Shown in pieces: positions 36,660 to 52,240 of a stretch of 64,000 bases of DNA. The stretch spans positions 22,100,001 through 22,164,000 of the forward strand of contig NW_024464918.1 in NCBI RefSeq assembly GCF_017591425.1, given 5' to 3'. Below the pieces are notes generated by a model. It was not told the DNA's origin. It did no database searches and saw only the letters and a list, made by a program, of their open reading frames with translations. Positions within the stretch are counted from its first letter, which is position 1. Every line of letters starts with the position of its first letter. This DNA is from Ochotona curzoniae (taxonomy: Eukaryota; Chordata; Mammalia; Lagomorpha; Ochotonidae). The position numbers and the translations under genes were made by a program.

Positions 36660-36860
36660 GTGCTCAAGGCACCATGTTGATTGCATATATTTCCTCATTC
36701 AACATTTCTAACAAATTTGAAAGATATCATTATGTCCCCCTTTACAGACACTGGATTCAAGGTACAGAGTAATCAGGAAATATTTTAAGTCACAGATTCA
36801 CACAACTTGTTAGAGGCAAGCACAAAACTCAAATGGAATTCTACAAGACCTGAAAGCTTG
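36660..36860 (+). repeat. MIR-family fragment
   Basis: CTTTACAGACACTGGATTCAAGG, then TTTAAGTCACAGATTCACACAACTTG and AGGCAAGCACAAAACTC. Confidence 0.5.
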
Positions 36861-37565
36861 TGCATTTAACTACTAAAGGACTCACTGAAATCTCCCCAAA
36901 GTGACCACCATTCCAAACTATACTTCCTTCTTTTCCTGAAAAAAAAATGGTAACTTTCCATTAAGTACAGAAATCTCCATAAGCATTAAAGCACTCCTTA
37001 TACCTTTTATTTCTACACCTTTCTACCAAGCAGCAACAGTGTTCTACTTGAAGGATGTTATCTTATTTTCCTTGCCTGGATAAGACCCTCTTTCATTATC
37101 TCTATTTCTCTTCTATGTAAGATCAAACTCCTTTGTTTAGATCAGTAGAGGATGCACTTCATTTCCTTAGCTGTTACTAATAAGACACACAATAAATACT
37201 ACTTACAGTCCACCAGGCATTTTATCTGTTAGATCTGAGATTCTTAACCCATGGCAGATAAATATGCAGAGAGTTATATTATGTCCCAGTTTCACAGGTG
37301 AGGACAAGGAGCTTCAGCATGTAAGCAAGCTTTTGCTAGCATCACAAGGATCGTAACTTCTAAACCATTCGAGAACTCCAGGCTGCGCTTTACAACTGTA
37401 TTCATTTATTCAGTTCATGCCTTTTGGGAATCTTCTGCTCACAATCCACCATCCTATAAATGGGAGTTCAACTAGTCAACAGAATAGTTCAGAATCCTTA
37501 CCTCCTGATTTTAATACCTCCTTGGAAAAGAAGCATTAAATAATCAACCAAAAATACTTATATGA

Positions 37566-37930
37566 TAGGAGCAAGTATTTTGTTTAGCAGTTAAGATGCC
37601 TGCATCCCACACTAGAATATTTAGATTCAACTTCCAGCTCATGTCCTGACTCCCATTTCCCACTAACTTAGACACTAGGAGGTGCTGATAATGGATCAAG
37701 TAACTGGGCACTGGCCACCCACAAGGAAGAATGTGTTGGGTTCATAGTTCCCACCTTTGGCTTAGCCTTGTCAATGACGTTGCAGGTATTGGAGGAATGA
37801 GCCAGCAGATGATAGAAGATCTCCATTCCTCTCCTCTCTTATCCTCCTCCTCCTTTCTTTCTTTCTTTCTTTCTTCCTCTCTTCCTCTCGCTCTCTCCTC
37901 CACCCCATGATTGAAAAATATGCAAGTGTT
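37566..37930 (+). repeat. Old C-SINE with expanded pyrimidine tract
   Basis: AGGAGCAAGTATTTTGTTTAGC head, TTTAGATTCAACTTCCAGC, GGAATGAGCCAGCAGATG; then a 58-bp CT tract with (CTTT)n at 37845-37902. Confidence 0.65.
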
Positions 37931-38063
37931 AGAAAGAATATAGAATATAAAAGATTATTCAGCTCAATTAGAAGGTTAAAGAAGTTTTCACCCAAAAAGA
38001 GACATTCTAGCTGAGACGTAAAACCAGGAGGAACAAATTAACAGAGCAAAGGGAATTAAATTA

Positions 38064-38083
38064 AAAAAAAAAAAAAAAAAAAA
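38064..38083. repeat. Poly(A) tract
   Basis: About 20 uninterrupted A. Neighbouring sequence is not a recognisable retrotransposon. Confidence 0.9.
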
Positions 38084-39369
38084 CAGCAAGCAGAGAAATG
38101 AAGGGCCAGGGCCTTCAAGGCATTTAATCGGGACCACATAAAAAAAAATCAATAAAGTTCAAATGAAACTTATTTAGGTTCTGTTTGCACACACCATCTA
38201 GTTGACACCTCTAAGAAGCCAATATGGTTCTATCTTAAGATCAAATTTAGTGCCTCCACTTGGCCATACAGAGCTGCTGTGGTACATTTAAAAAGTCTGC
38301 TACCTTACAGCATATCATCAGCTATTAACTTCTCCCAGGCAAACATAGCTACATATTGGAATCCATGCCATTGATAAAAGAAGGTACACAGATGTGACTT
38401 CTCAGCTAGCTCCTTGGAGAACCAGAGTGCTGGGTCATAAAGAAAGGCTCTAAAGGCAGAAATCTAACTCTGAAGTTTTCTAATGTGGATGACCACCACT
38501 AGATTACAACATTTTGTATAGCAGAGACAGGGACAATCTTATTGGGAATACTGAACAGGCCTTGTAAAGAAATTCCACACTGGGTGCAAACAGATTTCTA
38601 CCGGTTTCCTTTCTAGCAATAGTTTGGTACCTTGTGATGAATCCTAATTGGGGACAAAGAAAACTCTTCCTGAGACACTAGACTACAAGCCTTCTTATCA
38701 CGCCTCAGTTTTGTTGTTATAATATGGTCCTCTGGTGCAAGGTGTTACATCTTAGTCAGGCTACCAGTTGACTAACCTTACTACAATGTCCTCATTCAAA
38801 TGGGTGGAATTTAGAGCACTCTACAATATCCAGTGCCATCTAGACTTCAAATTTGATCCTCTTATTTGCAACCAAAAGTAGTCATTTATACCCCAAGGTA
38901 CATGGCAGTATCACTAACCCAGCATTCCATTTCATGAAGTATAAATGAGTTTAATCCAATTAACTATGTTTCATGGCCTTTTCAGGTGGAAACACAGACT
39001 TCAAGGGAGACTATGTAAAAGGTTTAGGGACCACTTCAATGGGAGACAGAAGCTAGACTCAACTCTCAAAATCCCAAATGACTGTTCTCTTTCCTTTCAT
39101 CCTTTCTTTACTGTTCTCCTTCTTTCTTACTTTAAGTTTGCTACATGCCACCACATATGTAATATATTTTCAGCTCTGAAAAACATAATCTTATCCTCAA
39201 GAAGCTCACACCCTATCGGCACAAATATTTAAAATAAGCACCCATCAGACTCATCAAAAAAATCACGTTATTTGTTGTGCAAGAATAAAAATAAATTTCC
39301 TAAGAAAGTAAGGCTGAGAGCAGCGCCAAGTAGTAGGCTCCTTACAGACTCAAAAACTAATCAAACATT

Positions 39370-39720
39370 GTACCCTTAAGAGATGTCCAAACTAGGAATT
39401 GGCCAACATAACCATCAACAGATAAAGAGAATGTTTCCATATATGTTATACCTTTCATCCTTAAGAAGTTGTCATTTGTGACAACCTGGATGAATCCAGA
39501 GGACACACAAGAAAACTATCTCAATTACATGTGCAATCTAAATCTAATAGAAATCTCTACAGAGATCGGTGGTTTCTAGAAACTTGTTGGTGATGGGAAA
39601 GATTTTAGTTACATGAAAGAAAATTTCACCTAGACAAGAGAAATAACCTCAAGATAATACTTGTGTAACATGATACTACAGATAATAAAAATGCATTGTG
39701 CACTTTAAAATTATTAGAAA
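39370..39720 (+). mobile_element. L1 ORF2 3' fragment, old
   Basis: CCAACATAACCATCAACAGATAAAG, CATTTGTGACAACCTGGATGAATCC, GACACACAAGAAAACTATC. Matches the L1 'numbers of animals' end region (CAACATGGATGAACCTGGAGGACA). Confidence 0.6.
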
Positions 39721-40390
39721 GCAAATCTATGGTAGAAAAAAAACCTTCTCTGTGTAACTTTAGCGGTAACCATTCTGCCCTATTCCAGATAGCTTGTTGG
39801 TTCATCTTGAGCCCTGTAGGACCCCTGACAATTGTTTAATTAAGTAGGTCAGTTGGGTCAAGGATCCTATGGGGTACATGATGAACCAACAAACTACCTA
39901 GGATATGGGTTATTTCTACACGAGACTGATAGAAGTCAGAATGCTCCCAGTGGAAATAATGGAAGGGCTAGTCCAGGAACATGAAGTTTGATAAAAGGCA
40001 AGAGTATGTGAAAGGACATGCCCATGAGGAGTCAAGTACTTATCTCAGAGCACGAGGAAAGCAGCCAAGGGTACAGAGATGAGAGCGGGCACACCTTGCC
40101 AACCTGATTTATGGCTGTTCGTGGCACAAAAGAGTAACTCTGTCTGATACCATCTAATTGCCCATGTTGGTAATGGAGCTACTTGTAAAAGTATTATTCC
40201 AATGCCATTTCTAAAGGAGAACACACTTGAAAACCAAGAGAATTTTTTTCTTTTCCAATATATATAAAAAAAAAAAAACTTGGTTGGAACGATCAGAAAG
40301 GGCTCGTTAGTAGAGATCCAAGAGCGAGGTATGCTGACATCTTGTGCAACAACCTACATGCCACAGTAGATGAGGTCATCTGTATATGCT

Positions 40391-40396
40391 TATAAA
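40391..40396 (+). promoter_or_regulatory. C5orf46: TATA box of C5orf46
   Basis: TATAAA (in GCTTATAAATGG) lies 62 bp before the start codon. It predicts a transcription start near 40421 and a 5'UTR of about 36 nt. A second TATA-like run, AATATATATAAAA at about 40257, lies farther away and next to a poly(A) stretch, so it is a weaker candidate. The position is seen in the sequence; the function is inferred. Confidence 0.55.
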
Positions 40397-40457
40397 TGGA
40401 GCAAAGCTTCAGGGGCAGCTGAGCAATTTATCTGCGCCAATACCCAGTGATCCAAGA

Positions 40458-40527
40458 ATGGCTGTCTCAGTACTTCGGCTGACACTTGTCCTGGCAATGT
40501 GTGCCTTAATCCTGACCTGCCATGCAG
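40458..40527 (+). CDS. C5orf46: C5orf46 coding exon 1 (signal peptide)
   Basis: The ATG has a good context (AAGAATGG) and opens 23 codons: MAVSVLRLTLVLAMC then ALILTCHA, a typical signal peptide with a basic residue at position 7, a long Leu/Val/Ala core, and a Cys-His-Ala end suited to signal peptidase. The exon ends after the first base of codon 24 at a strong donor (GCAG|GTAAGT). Human C5orf46 begins with the same eight or nine residues and has the same exon phase. The start is chosen because it is the only ATG that yields the signal peptide and matches the human start. The exon is too short to stand out as a long open frame. Confidence 0.92.
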
Positions 40528-40861
40528 GTAAGTGCTCCTGATCACAGTGCGTGGACTGGGTAGCAGACAGCAGTGAAGGGAAGAAGTTGACAATAATCCA
40601 GAACATGGAAGCCTTTGGACACCACAGAAAGAACAGATCAAGGACTGCCACTAAGATTTTTCTTAAAATTTATTTCAGCTATTGACTCAATCCTATGTGA
40701 ATGTATGAAGACTTTATATGAAGTTTGGAATGCACACATAAATATGCATTCCTATGATACAGTGACACTACTAAGTTGCTAGTTCCTTGAGGGCTGGAGT
40801 CCATGTTACTTTTTCATGATTGTAACAAATAATTTTCAGTTGTGAAAAATACGTATTGTAG

Positions 40862-41070
40862 AATAAGACTCCTATGCCTGCTTGCACCTCTAACCAGAAA
40901 CATGACTTCAGGCATGCTATTTAACTTGTTTAGCCCTCACATGTAAAAGAACACATTAACAATTAACTTTCTTAGAAAGGTATCATGAAAATTAAATAGA
41001 AGAAACAAGGCAAAATAGTACCTGGTCGATAATAAGTACCCAGTAAATATTAATTCTAAGTGTTAACAGT
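40862..41070 (+). repeat. MIR fragment in C5orf46 intron 1
   Basis: ACATGACTTCAGGCATGCTATTTAAC, then AATAGTACCTGGTCGATAATAAG and CCCAGTAAATATTAATTC. Confidence 0.55.
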
Positions 41071-41867
41071 TACAAACGTCTAAATTCTCACAGAAATCCA
41101 ATTAAGTGAACACTTAGTTTTATCACTTGTGCTTTTACAGGTTCATTAACTGAGGTTACACAGGTAAAGTGACAGGAGCATAGATACAAGAAGAAGTATT
41201 GCTAGATTCTTTTTAGTTAAAGCTGAGCATGTATTTTATCATATCTGCTTAATCACACAGAGAAGACAGAAGGTAGTGTATTTTTGTTGCTGTTGTTTTT
41301 GTTTTGTCTTGTTTGTTGCCATTGTTGGTAATGGATTGTTGGTAAAAGATTGTGGGTTTTAACTTATAGCTATTTGGAATGATGGGTCCGAAAACAAGGA
41401 GAATGCAAATTTGATAAGAGTCCTTTGAATGATTTGATAGAACGTACTTCCTTGGACCACAGTCAGTCTGCTGATGTAACACAGAGCCTGGCATTCCCAA
41501 CAGGATTACTCCAGCCTTGTTACTTGCTCACTTTATTCCTAACACCTAGTGATACGAAAGGTGAGGTTTTTATGCCATAGATCAACTCTCTGTTCAACTT
41601 CTCACAAACTCTGAAAACATGGCTCAATTAGTTCACTACTTAGAAGGCCCATTTATTCATCTGTTAAATGGAAAAATTATTCACCTCATGGTTATAATCA
41701 CTTTATAATACAAAAACTGTACTGAGATCAGCAATAATCCTTGTTCAGAATTTCAAAATCCCATTGACTCAGAAATTCAGACCACTATGCAATGAAAGTA
41801 AAGGGTATTCCATATCATATTTGAAAACAACATTTTGCAAATGTTGGATTTAGTTTGAAATTCAGTG

Positions 41868-42165
41868 ACGCAGAAAGAGCGAGAACATGTGCATGCCTGC
41901 ACACGAGAGAGCTTGAGAGAAGCGCTTTTTCTACCTTCTAGCTCAGTCCCTAAATGCCCCTAAGAGTGGGACAGGGTCACAAAAAGCCAGGAGCCCAGAA
42001 CTGCATCCAGGTCCCCCATATGGATGGAAAGGCTCTGAGCATCCAAGTCACTGTTTGCCGTCTCACTGGAAGCACATCCATTGGTAGCTGTGGAGCAGGT
42101 ACCCAAATGCAGACACTCCTTGGTACATCCTGTGTCCTAAGTACAGTACCAAACACCCATCCTGA
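41868..42165 (-). repeat. C-SINE, inverted, old, in C5orf46 intron 1
   Basis: TCTAGCTCAGTCCCTAAATGCCC, CAGAACTGCATCCAGGTCCCCC, AAGTACAGTACCAAACACCC. The 92- and 79-codon frames here are repeat-derived. Confidence 0.6.
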
Positions 42166-42439
42166 CTTAAAAACAAAGAACCAGTATCTCCTAAACCACT
42201 CAAGGAGAAAGTGCATTATAAAGCATTATTAACAATAATACAGTAAACCCTTATTGTGAGTATACTTTAGGTCTGTACTGTGGTAGGTGACATATATACA
42301 CAATAGATATATAAAGGAATATTGCAATGGGAAAATGTAGATGAAAACAGAGCAGAAAATAGCCTGCCATGCAAACAATCAACAGCTTCGCATTTAGTCA
42401 CCGTCTTTAGAGAACACAGGCTTGGATGTAGTTTTATAA

Positions 42440-42690
42440 AATATGAGCAACATGCTCTATGGAGTTAAAACAAATCCAGGTACAAATCCTAGCACAGCCC
42501 CTTTCTAAATGAGTGACTTTAGATGAGTCATTTTATTTCCCTAAGTATCTGTAGTTTCTCTCAAATCTGTGAAACCAAATGGGAGCTGAACACGGATTAA
42601 AGCAAGTGATGAAAGCTCTAAGCTAATTCTTGCACAGCAGGTATCCCACAAATCCAGGTTGTGTGTCCTTCTTGCTGTGATGAAAACAAA
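42440..42690 (+). repeat. MIR fragment in C5orf46 intron 1
   Basis: CAGGTACAAATCCTAGCACAGCCCC, then GAGTGACTTTAGATGAGTCATTTTATTTCCC. Confidence 0.55.
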
Positions 42691-44979
42691 CCTATCCTAG
42701 GCACTGTCTGGCCATGAATATGACAGTCAAGTTTATATTTTTTTAAACCTGAACTCAGCAAAAACTATATTAGCACAATACTGGCAGCAAAATGAATCCT
42801 TCATTAGTATGATTACTGGTCACAATTAAATGCAATGATTTGGATTATAGATTCCAGATTACGTTCCTGTCAAATCTTTCGTTATGGCATAGCAAACAAT
42901 AAAATGCTTGCAGAATGAAATGACAATTTTTTTTTTGCTACTAGTCTGTTTTAGGATGACACAAGCGGACAGTCCCATACAGAAAAGCTAGTTGCACATT
43001 CCTCCTCCAAAGCCATGGAAGCATACTGTCTAAGAAACAGAATTTCTTGCCAAAACTGATGGTAAAGCTACCAGATAAAATATGAGAAATCCAGATACTC
43101 TTCAGGAAAGCAATGAACTGATCACTTAGTGGATTAAGTAAATACTGAATATTTCCTGGATCACTCTTCTATTACTAAAGTATCTGTTGTTTACCTGAAA
43201 TTTAAATTTAACTGAGCATCCTATATTTTTATTTACCAAATCCAGCATCATTAGTTGTCATGCTACAACAGAATTTTAAAAAGACCAATGTCCTACCTCA
43301 TCCCATCACCAGGCTCCAGAGCAGAGGGCACAAATAGTTGGTGTCACAGCGTCATTCATCTCTTCACCTGAAAAATAAAGACCATGAAAGACAGTCCAAA
43401 GCATGTCCGGGACGCTTATACAGCATCACTCTTACCTGCTGGATCCTGGGCCCTCATTCTAAATGGCACCTAATTAAGACTTAAGTATGACAAGCCTGCT
43501 CTTACAAAACACATCTCTTGTTCTTTATGAGCTCATCCGCAAATCAAATATTTCTGTTTCTCACTCCAGTGAGCTAAAAAGTACAGGTGGCAGTGTTCAT
43601 GGGGAAAACTGCGGATGTGTAAAGTTACTAATTATGAAACTATTAGGGGATACATAAGTTACAGAATTTCTCATCACAACAATTATATATTATAAATCCT
43701 AAATAATTATATATAGTAAAACATTATACTTGTCCATTTTACCAGGGCAGTGCAAATGATTTAACTTTTCTATCAAAGACTATCTTCAAAGACTGCCTAA
43801 AAATCCAACACTTACTACCAGATGGACATGGCTTTGAATTACCTTTGTCCCTAACTCCAGAATTTGGATGTTTTCGTTTTTATTTTCACCAGTTTGTATA
43901 TTAACCATATTCCTGGCTTCTTGTAATAGTCTTAAGATTACATAAACATTATAAACCAAATTCATCTCTTTTTGGCCCAGAGTTGTGATATGAATCATCC
44001 TATTTCAACATCATGGCGTTCTGGTTTATTTCTCTAACCCCTTTTAATCTCGGTTTACAGTTTCTTTGTTCTTGCTTGACTATCACTGCACATTCTAACT
44101 GAAACAACCAGCCTCCTAGATCTGAGGTTTCAGAGAAGGCCCAGTCCTCAGTCAGGCTCCCAGCAACATTCCATCACCTGCTCCTCCCACTGTTCCTCCT
44201 CACTGTGAGGCTCTGAGAAGCCACACCTCGAGGTCCCAGTGGAACTTAAACAGCCACATCACCACTTCCTGTAGACCAGCTCTGGCTGACTCAAGAGCTT
44301 GTGAAGGATGCATGAGGAGGGAAGGAGGGAAGGGACGAGACGTGGACCATTATGGCATGATGCTCATAATGGACAACTCAGAAAAGCTGCCTTCTATGTT
44401 TATACATAAGTCATCACAAGCTTTTGCACAACATCCAATTGTTTCATTTTTACTTCATTATAAAAGAATGATTACAAAATCAATCCTAAAAAACATTATT
44501 TTACTACACAGAAAATATTTAACAAGCTATTATTCATTAAATAATCAATCATGCATTAATTACCATTACTTTCACCTAATACTGATTCAATTGTTTTTGT
44601 TCTTAGTGCTGATTTAATTGGTTTTTTTTTTTTTTTGCTTATTTGTTAAAGGGCAGTGAAAGGGATCAGGGCAACTCAGCCAATCTACAAACAAAGGGCC
44701 TTTACAGAAAAACTGCCCTTTATCTTTAAAAAACTGTTTTCTTTCCCTAAATGTAAGTGCCAATATAAGGTAGAAATTTTAAGCCATTTTGGGTGGGTTC
44801 ACATTTGTCTCCCTTTAGAAAATACCCTGTATAATTTCTGCTTTCCGTGGTGAGAAAATAAAATGTGTCATTTCATGTGTTGTAACAGTTCCAGACGCAT
44901 GGTAAACATTTGTACCTCCATGATAGCCATCTGTTCCAAGATATTGTCAAACCATTTCTTAATGAAACCATGACTTACA
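42691..44979. other. C5orf46 intron 1, mostly unique
   Basis: An old repeat of uncertain class at about 42930-43270 ends with CCTGAAATTTAAATTTAACTG and ATCCTATATTTTTATTTACC. A less AT-rich patch at 44100-44300 contains CACTTCCTGTAG, an ETS-type motif. No exon. Confidence 0.35.
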
Positions 44980-46225
44980 TTAGGGCAAGCTTCAGGGAAA
45001 AGGTGGGCACATAGCAGGATATTTGGAGACATTGTGGGCTCAATTATACCATTGTATGATTTTAGCTGTGTTTCATTGCCTTAAGTTGCTAAAGCTGCTT
45101 TTACCATAACATGATTGATCAGTTTGAGGTGTTATACCAGTTACAGGAATCATTTCACATTTGCAGAAAAACACCAGGGGAATTCTATGAAACATCAGAG
45201 AGGTGATTGAGTGTCCATACAATGGGGTGAGGCAGCAATGAGGTGACCAGACATTCTGCCAGGCCTTGCCTCGCAACCAGAAACTCCTCATGGCCTTGCT
45301 AACCGAGGAGCGGTGCTCATCACAGACCCATGCCATCCGACCCAACTGTATGGCTTCCCACAACCACTCCCACCGACTTGCCTCAGTGAACAGTCCAAGA
45401 CCTCCGAGCTTCCCAGCCGATGTCACTTCACAGGCCTCGTCCACAGCCATCACCTCGTAGCCTTCCCAGACAGCCTGCAGAGGGCTGACCGGGTCCACGA
45501 GCCTGAAACCCCTCAGGTCCCAGTAAGGGCCATCCACCCACATCCCCACAATACGTTACAGCTGCCACCTTGTGGGCATCGAGTCTTAAGCCCAGTTTCT
45601 TCTGTCTCAGAGCCGTGAGCTGTCGAGGAAAGTGACAAGGCTGTTGGGGACAAAAGTGTTTGACAAGGACGACAGGCACCTGCAGGCTCCGTTTGGGAGT
45701 CATCTTGCATTTTTAGATTGTAAACCCCCGCTGCAAAATCTTTAGAAAAGCCCTCTCTGCCTGTGAGCAGCTACTGGTGCTTGATGCAGATGAAGCTGGT
45801 GAGGCCAACGCCACCGTGCAGAACTGTCCGGTTCCTGAAGCCCAGTGTTCGGGGACCACAGCCCGAGTGCTCCTCATCGATTTTGTCCTCTCAGACTTGC
45901 ACACCGCTTCACTGGCCTTGGCGATGGCAGCTGCTGTAGGCCTCGCATGGAGAAGAAGGTTTCCCGGGCGAAACCATCGCACTACAGCACCCCCTGCAGG
46001 CGGCCCGTGGTCCCGTCGCCTTCCAGGGGCAGAGAAGCCGCTTACACACTGCGCATGCGCACCAGGCACGCCACCGCGTCCTTCACGTCCCTCACGCAGC
46101 CTGGCGGAAGGCGGCGCCTCAGTGGAGACAACGCTGCCGAACGGAACCGGTCTAACGCTGAGGAACAGGCCCAAAGACTGTGGCAGGGTAGCTGTGCTTT
46201 CCAAACAGCTTTTTTAAGTCTCAGG
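44980..46225 (-). pseudogene. CpG-rich antisense segment in C5orf46 intron 1, probable decayed retrocopy (parent unknown)
   Basis: Against an AT-rich background this block is GC-rich and keeps many CpGs, most densely at 45830-46170. On the - strand three frames in succession look protein-like but are broken by frameshifts and stops: frames at 46204-45713, 45703-45428 (starting MTPKRSLQVPVVLVKHFC) and 45549-45073 (containing VDGPYWDLRGFRLVD). The upstream end contains the palindrome TGCGCATGCGCA (46050-46061), as in CpG promoters or 5'UTRs. A T17 run at about 44621-44637 could be the poly(A) tail of a - strand retrocopy reaching that far. AATTAAAYC-like flanks next to the two T runs (about 44612-44620 and 46225-46232) could be a degraded target duplication, but this is weak. 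I do not recognise the parent gene. The alternative is a native CpG island with an antisense non-coding transcript. Confidence 0.4.
46050..46061. promoter_or_regulatory. NRF1-type palindrome TGCGCATGCGCA
   Basis: This is a perfect copy of the NRF1 consensus (YGCGCAYGCGCR), inside the CpG-rich block of C5orf46 intron 1. NRF1 sites typically sit within 100 bp of transcription starts of housekeeping genes. Here it may be inherited from the parent of the suspected retrocopy. Confidence 0.5.
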
Positions 46226-46411
46226 TTTAATTTTTTTTTTTTTTTTGTCGTTAAGTTAGGATAATAATTTGGTTTACCTCATGGAGTTGTTGGAAGGGCG
46301 AATCCAAAACAACGCAAGGAGGTTGTCTGTCATAGGTGTGTGCTCAACATTCGTCCTTGTTTTCATATTTACTTTGTAGACAAAGGAATTACATTACAAA
46401 GCAGACGCGAG

Positions 46412-46728
46412 CAGGGCCGGCTCAGAGGCCTGACAGACTAATGCTCTGTTAGCACCGGCCATACCGCGCAGGCTCCGGTTCTAATCCCGGTCGCCCAGCT
46501 TCCCATCCAGCTCCCTGCTTGTGGCCTGGGAAAGCAGTCGAGGACAGTCCAGAGCATTGGGACCCTGCACCCGCATGGGAGACAAGCTCCAGGCTCCTGG
46601 CTTTGGGCTGACCCAGCTCTGACCATTGCAGCCATTTAGGGAGTAAACTGACAGGTGGAAACTCTCTTATCCTGACGTTCCAAATAAAATAAATACATCT
46701 TAACAAAATAAATAAATAAAATAAAGGT
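46412..46728 (+). repeat. C-SINE in C5orf46 intron 1, near exon 2
   Basis: GCAGGGCCGGCTCAGAGGCC head, GGTTCTAATCCCGGTCGCCC, GGCCTGGGAAAGCAGTCGAGG, tail TTCCAAATAAAATAAATACATC. Ends about 340 bp before exon 2. Confidence 0.88.
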
Positions 46729-46932
46729 GACATGGAAAAGCCAGGCTTTCTATGTCTCTGTCCTGCTCCATATGTTAAGCATCTGTTTTCCACTGAGATC
46801 TGTGAGCTTTTACTTTTGCCATCCACAAAATGGAGGCAGTGCCTACCTGGATACACATGTGCCAGTTGTTTATTTATTTGAATAAATGAAACAACTGGCA
46901 CGTGAGACTTCAACCAAGTGGGCATTAATTAA

Positions 46933-50852
<3,920 letters not shown>

Positions 50853-51173
50853 GGGGCCTGGCGCGATAGCCTAGCGGTTAAAGTCCTTGTCTTGAACGCA
50901 TCAGGAGCCCATACACAGGTGCTGGTTCTAATCCCAGTGGCCCTGCTTCCCATCCAACTCCCTGCCAATGGCCTGGGAAAGCAGTCGAGGATGGCCCAAA
51001 ACTTTGGGACCCTGCACCCATGTGGGAGACCCAGAAGAAGCTTCTGGCTCCTGGCTTCTGATTGGTTCAGATCCAGCCGTTGCGATTGCTTTGGGAGTGA
51101 ACCATTGGATGGAAGAGCTTCCTTGCTGTCTCTTCTCCTCTCTGCCTTTGCAATAAAAGTAAATCTTAAAAAA
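50853..51173 (+). repeat. C-SINE, young, in C5orf46 intron 2 (first of inverted pair)
   Basis: GGGGCCTGGCGCGATAGCCT head, GGTTCTAATCCCAGTGGCCC, GGGACCCTGCACCCATGTGG, tail TTTGCAATAAAAGTAAATC. Confidence 0.93.
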
Positions 51174-51274
51174 ATACAATCCTAAAATAAACTTAAAAAA
51201 AAAAAGAAAAATCAGTGTTTGAAGTTCTGTAATTCACAGTGCTTTGTAGAAATGCTCAGAAGTTTTCGCGTTTT

Positions 51275-51617
51275 TATTTTTTTGTTTATTTATTTTAAAG
51301 ATTTATTTATTTATTGGAAAGTCAGATATACAGAGAGGAGGAGAGACAGTAAGAAAGATCTTCCATCTGATGATTCACTCCCCAAGTGAGCGCTACGGCC
51401 GATGCTATGCCAATCCAAAGCCAGGAGCCAGGAACTTCTTCCAGGTCTTCCACGCGGGTGCAGGGTCCCAAGGCTTTGGGCCGTCCTCGACTGCTCTCCC
51501 AGGCCACAAGCAGGGAGCTGGATGGAAGTGGAGCTGCCGGGATTAGAACTGGCACCCATATGGATTCTGGCGTGTTCAAGGCGAGGACTTTAGCCACTAG
51601 GCCACGCCGCTGGGCCC
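51275..51617 (-). repeat. C-SINE, young, inverted, in C5orf46 intron 2 (second of pair)
   Basis: TAAAGATTTATTTATTTATTGG tail complement through GGCCACGCCGCTGGGCCC. Target-site-like flanks TTCGCGTTTT (51265-51274) and TTCGCATTTT (51618-51627), one mismatch. Only about 100 bp separates it from the opposite-orientation copy. Confidence 0.93.
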
Positions 51618-52209
51618 TTCGCATTTTAAAAAACTATTTGTACTTGAATGTATTCGTTTTCTCCAGCAGATTATTATTATTATTATTTGCATACTGCATT
51701 TTAGTCATCTTTTACCTTCCTTCGAATCTGCCCTGGTACCCACTGCTTGAGCAGTGCAGTGTTGCAGGGGGTTGGTAATTCCTGGAGAGTTATGTTTCAC
51801 AGGTCACTTTAAAAGGTGTCAGCAGTGATTTGGGTAAGTGACTTGATCTTTACTCTCACAATTTTTTTCAAATATAAATATAGATAAAAATGTATTAGGA
51901 AACATGCATATTAATTCATTCCAAATGCCAGGCACCGTTCTAAGTTCTGGAGATGTTTTTACCAACAAATAACTTTTGAAAGTTAATACATGAAGATAAA
52001 CTCAAGTAATAGTTTTATTGGTGGGTTCAAAAAGATAATTATGCATAAATGGCTTGCCAGGTGTGACTACTGTAGACAGCGGCTCTGATTTCCTCCTGAC
52101 GCAGGGGACCCTGAGGAAGACTGTGATTCAGTGTCGTTCAGCACCTTGGTAATCATTCTTGACACTTCTGTTCACTCTAAATCATAATTTATTATTTTTT
52201 CTTTTCAAG

Positions 52210-52240
52210 AGGATATGTGGAATTTGATGATAATCCATAA
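52210..52240 (+). CDS. C5orf46: C5orf46 coding exon 3 (C-terminus, early stop)
   Basis: A pyrimidine-rich acceptor (TTTTTTCTTTTCAAG|AGGA) joins in phase with exon 2 and gives T-GYVEFDDNP followed by TAA at 52238-52240. From memory the human exon encodes TGFMEFDDNEGKHSSK. Five codons after the TAA (EHSSK, in the same frame) run into TGA at 52256-52258, exactly where the human stop aligns. The protein therefore appears six residues shorter than its human counterpart through an in-frame stop, not a frameshift. The lost tail lies outside the conserved amphipathic block, so the gene is likely still functional. Confidence 0.85.

Larger units (their letters stand above)
35646..37565. other. Intergenic; one unusual - strand frame
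   Basis: A 102-codon - strand frame at 36047-36355 (with FYVKFWSTTFICALAHW) overlaps a 92-codon frame. Both are hydrophobic. No family recognised and no splice context. Could be a retrocopy piece or chance. MIR-like sequence also lies at about 37190-37340. Confidence 0.35.
37931..40390. other. Upstream flank of C5orf46
   Basis: Apart from the poly(A) tract and L1 fragment, it is unique. The 95-codon frame at 38945-39232 has no coding signature. 40100-40390 would be the proximal promoter. Confidence 0.4.

Noticed and set aside
1..40390. SPINK (Kazal-type) exons on the left side
   Set aside because: I looked for Cys-spaced Kazal motifs (CG-DG-TY-N-C) with splice sites and saw none. From memory SPINK5 lies far from C5orf46 in human.
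40409..40651. - strand frames overlapping C5orf46 exon 1
   Set aside because: They are antisense shadows without a family match, while the + strand has signal peptide, donor and conservation.
45073..45549. 158-codon - strand frame with VDGPYWDLRGFRLVD as an intact gene
   Set aside because: It is one of several frames that take over from each other with stops in between. Treated as part of a decayed retrocopy, not a live gene.
45777..46264. + strand frames of 139-146 codons in the CpG-rich block
   Set aside because: GC-rich DNA lacks stops by composition. These frames are antisense shadows of the - strand frames, and one runs into the poly(T).
46449..46925. 158-codon - strand frame before C5orf46 exon 2
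   Set aside because: It is mostly the antisense of the C-SINE at 46412-46728.
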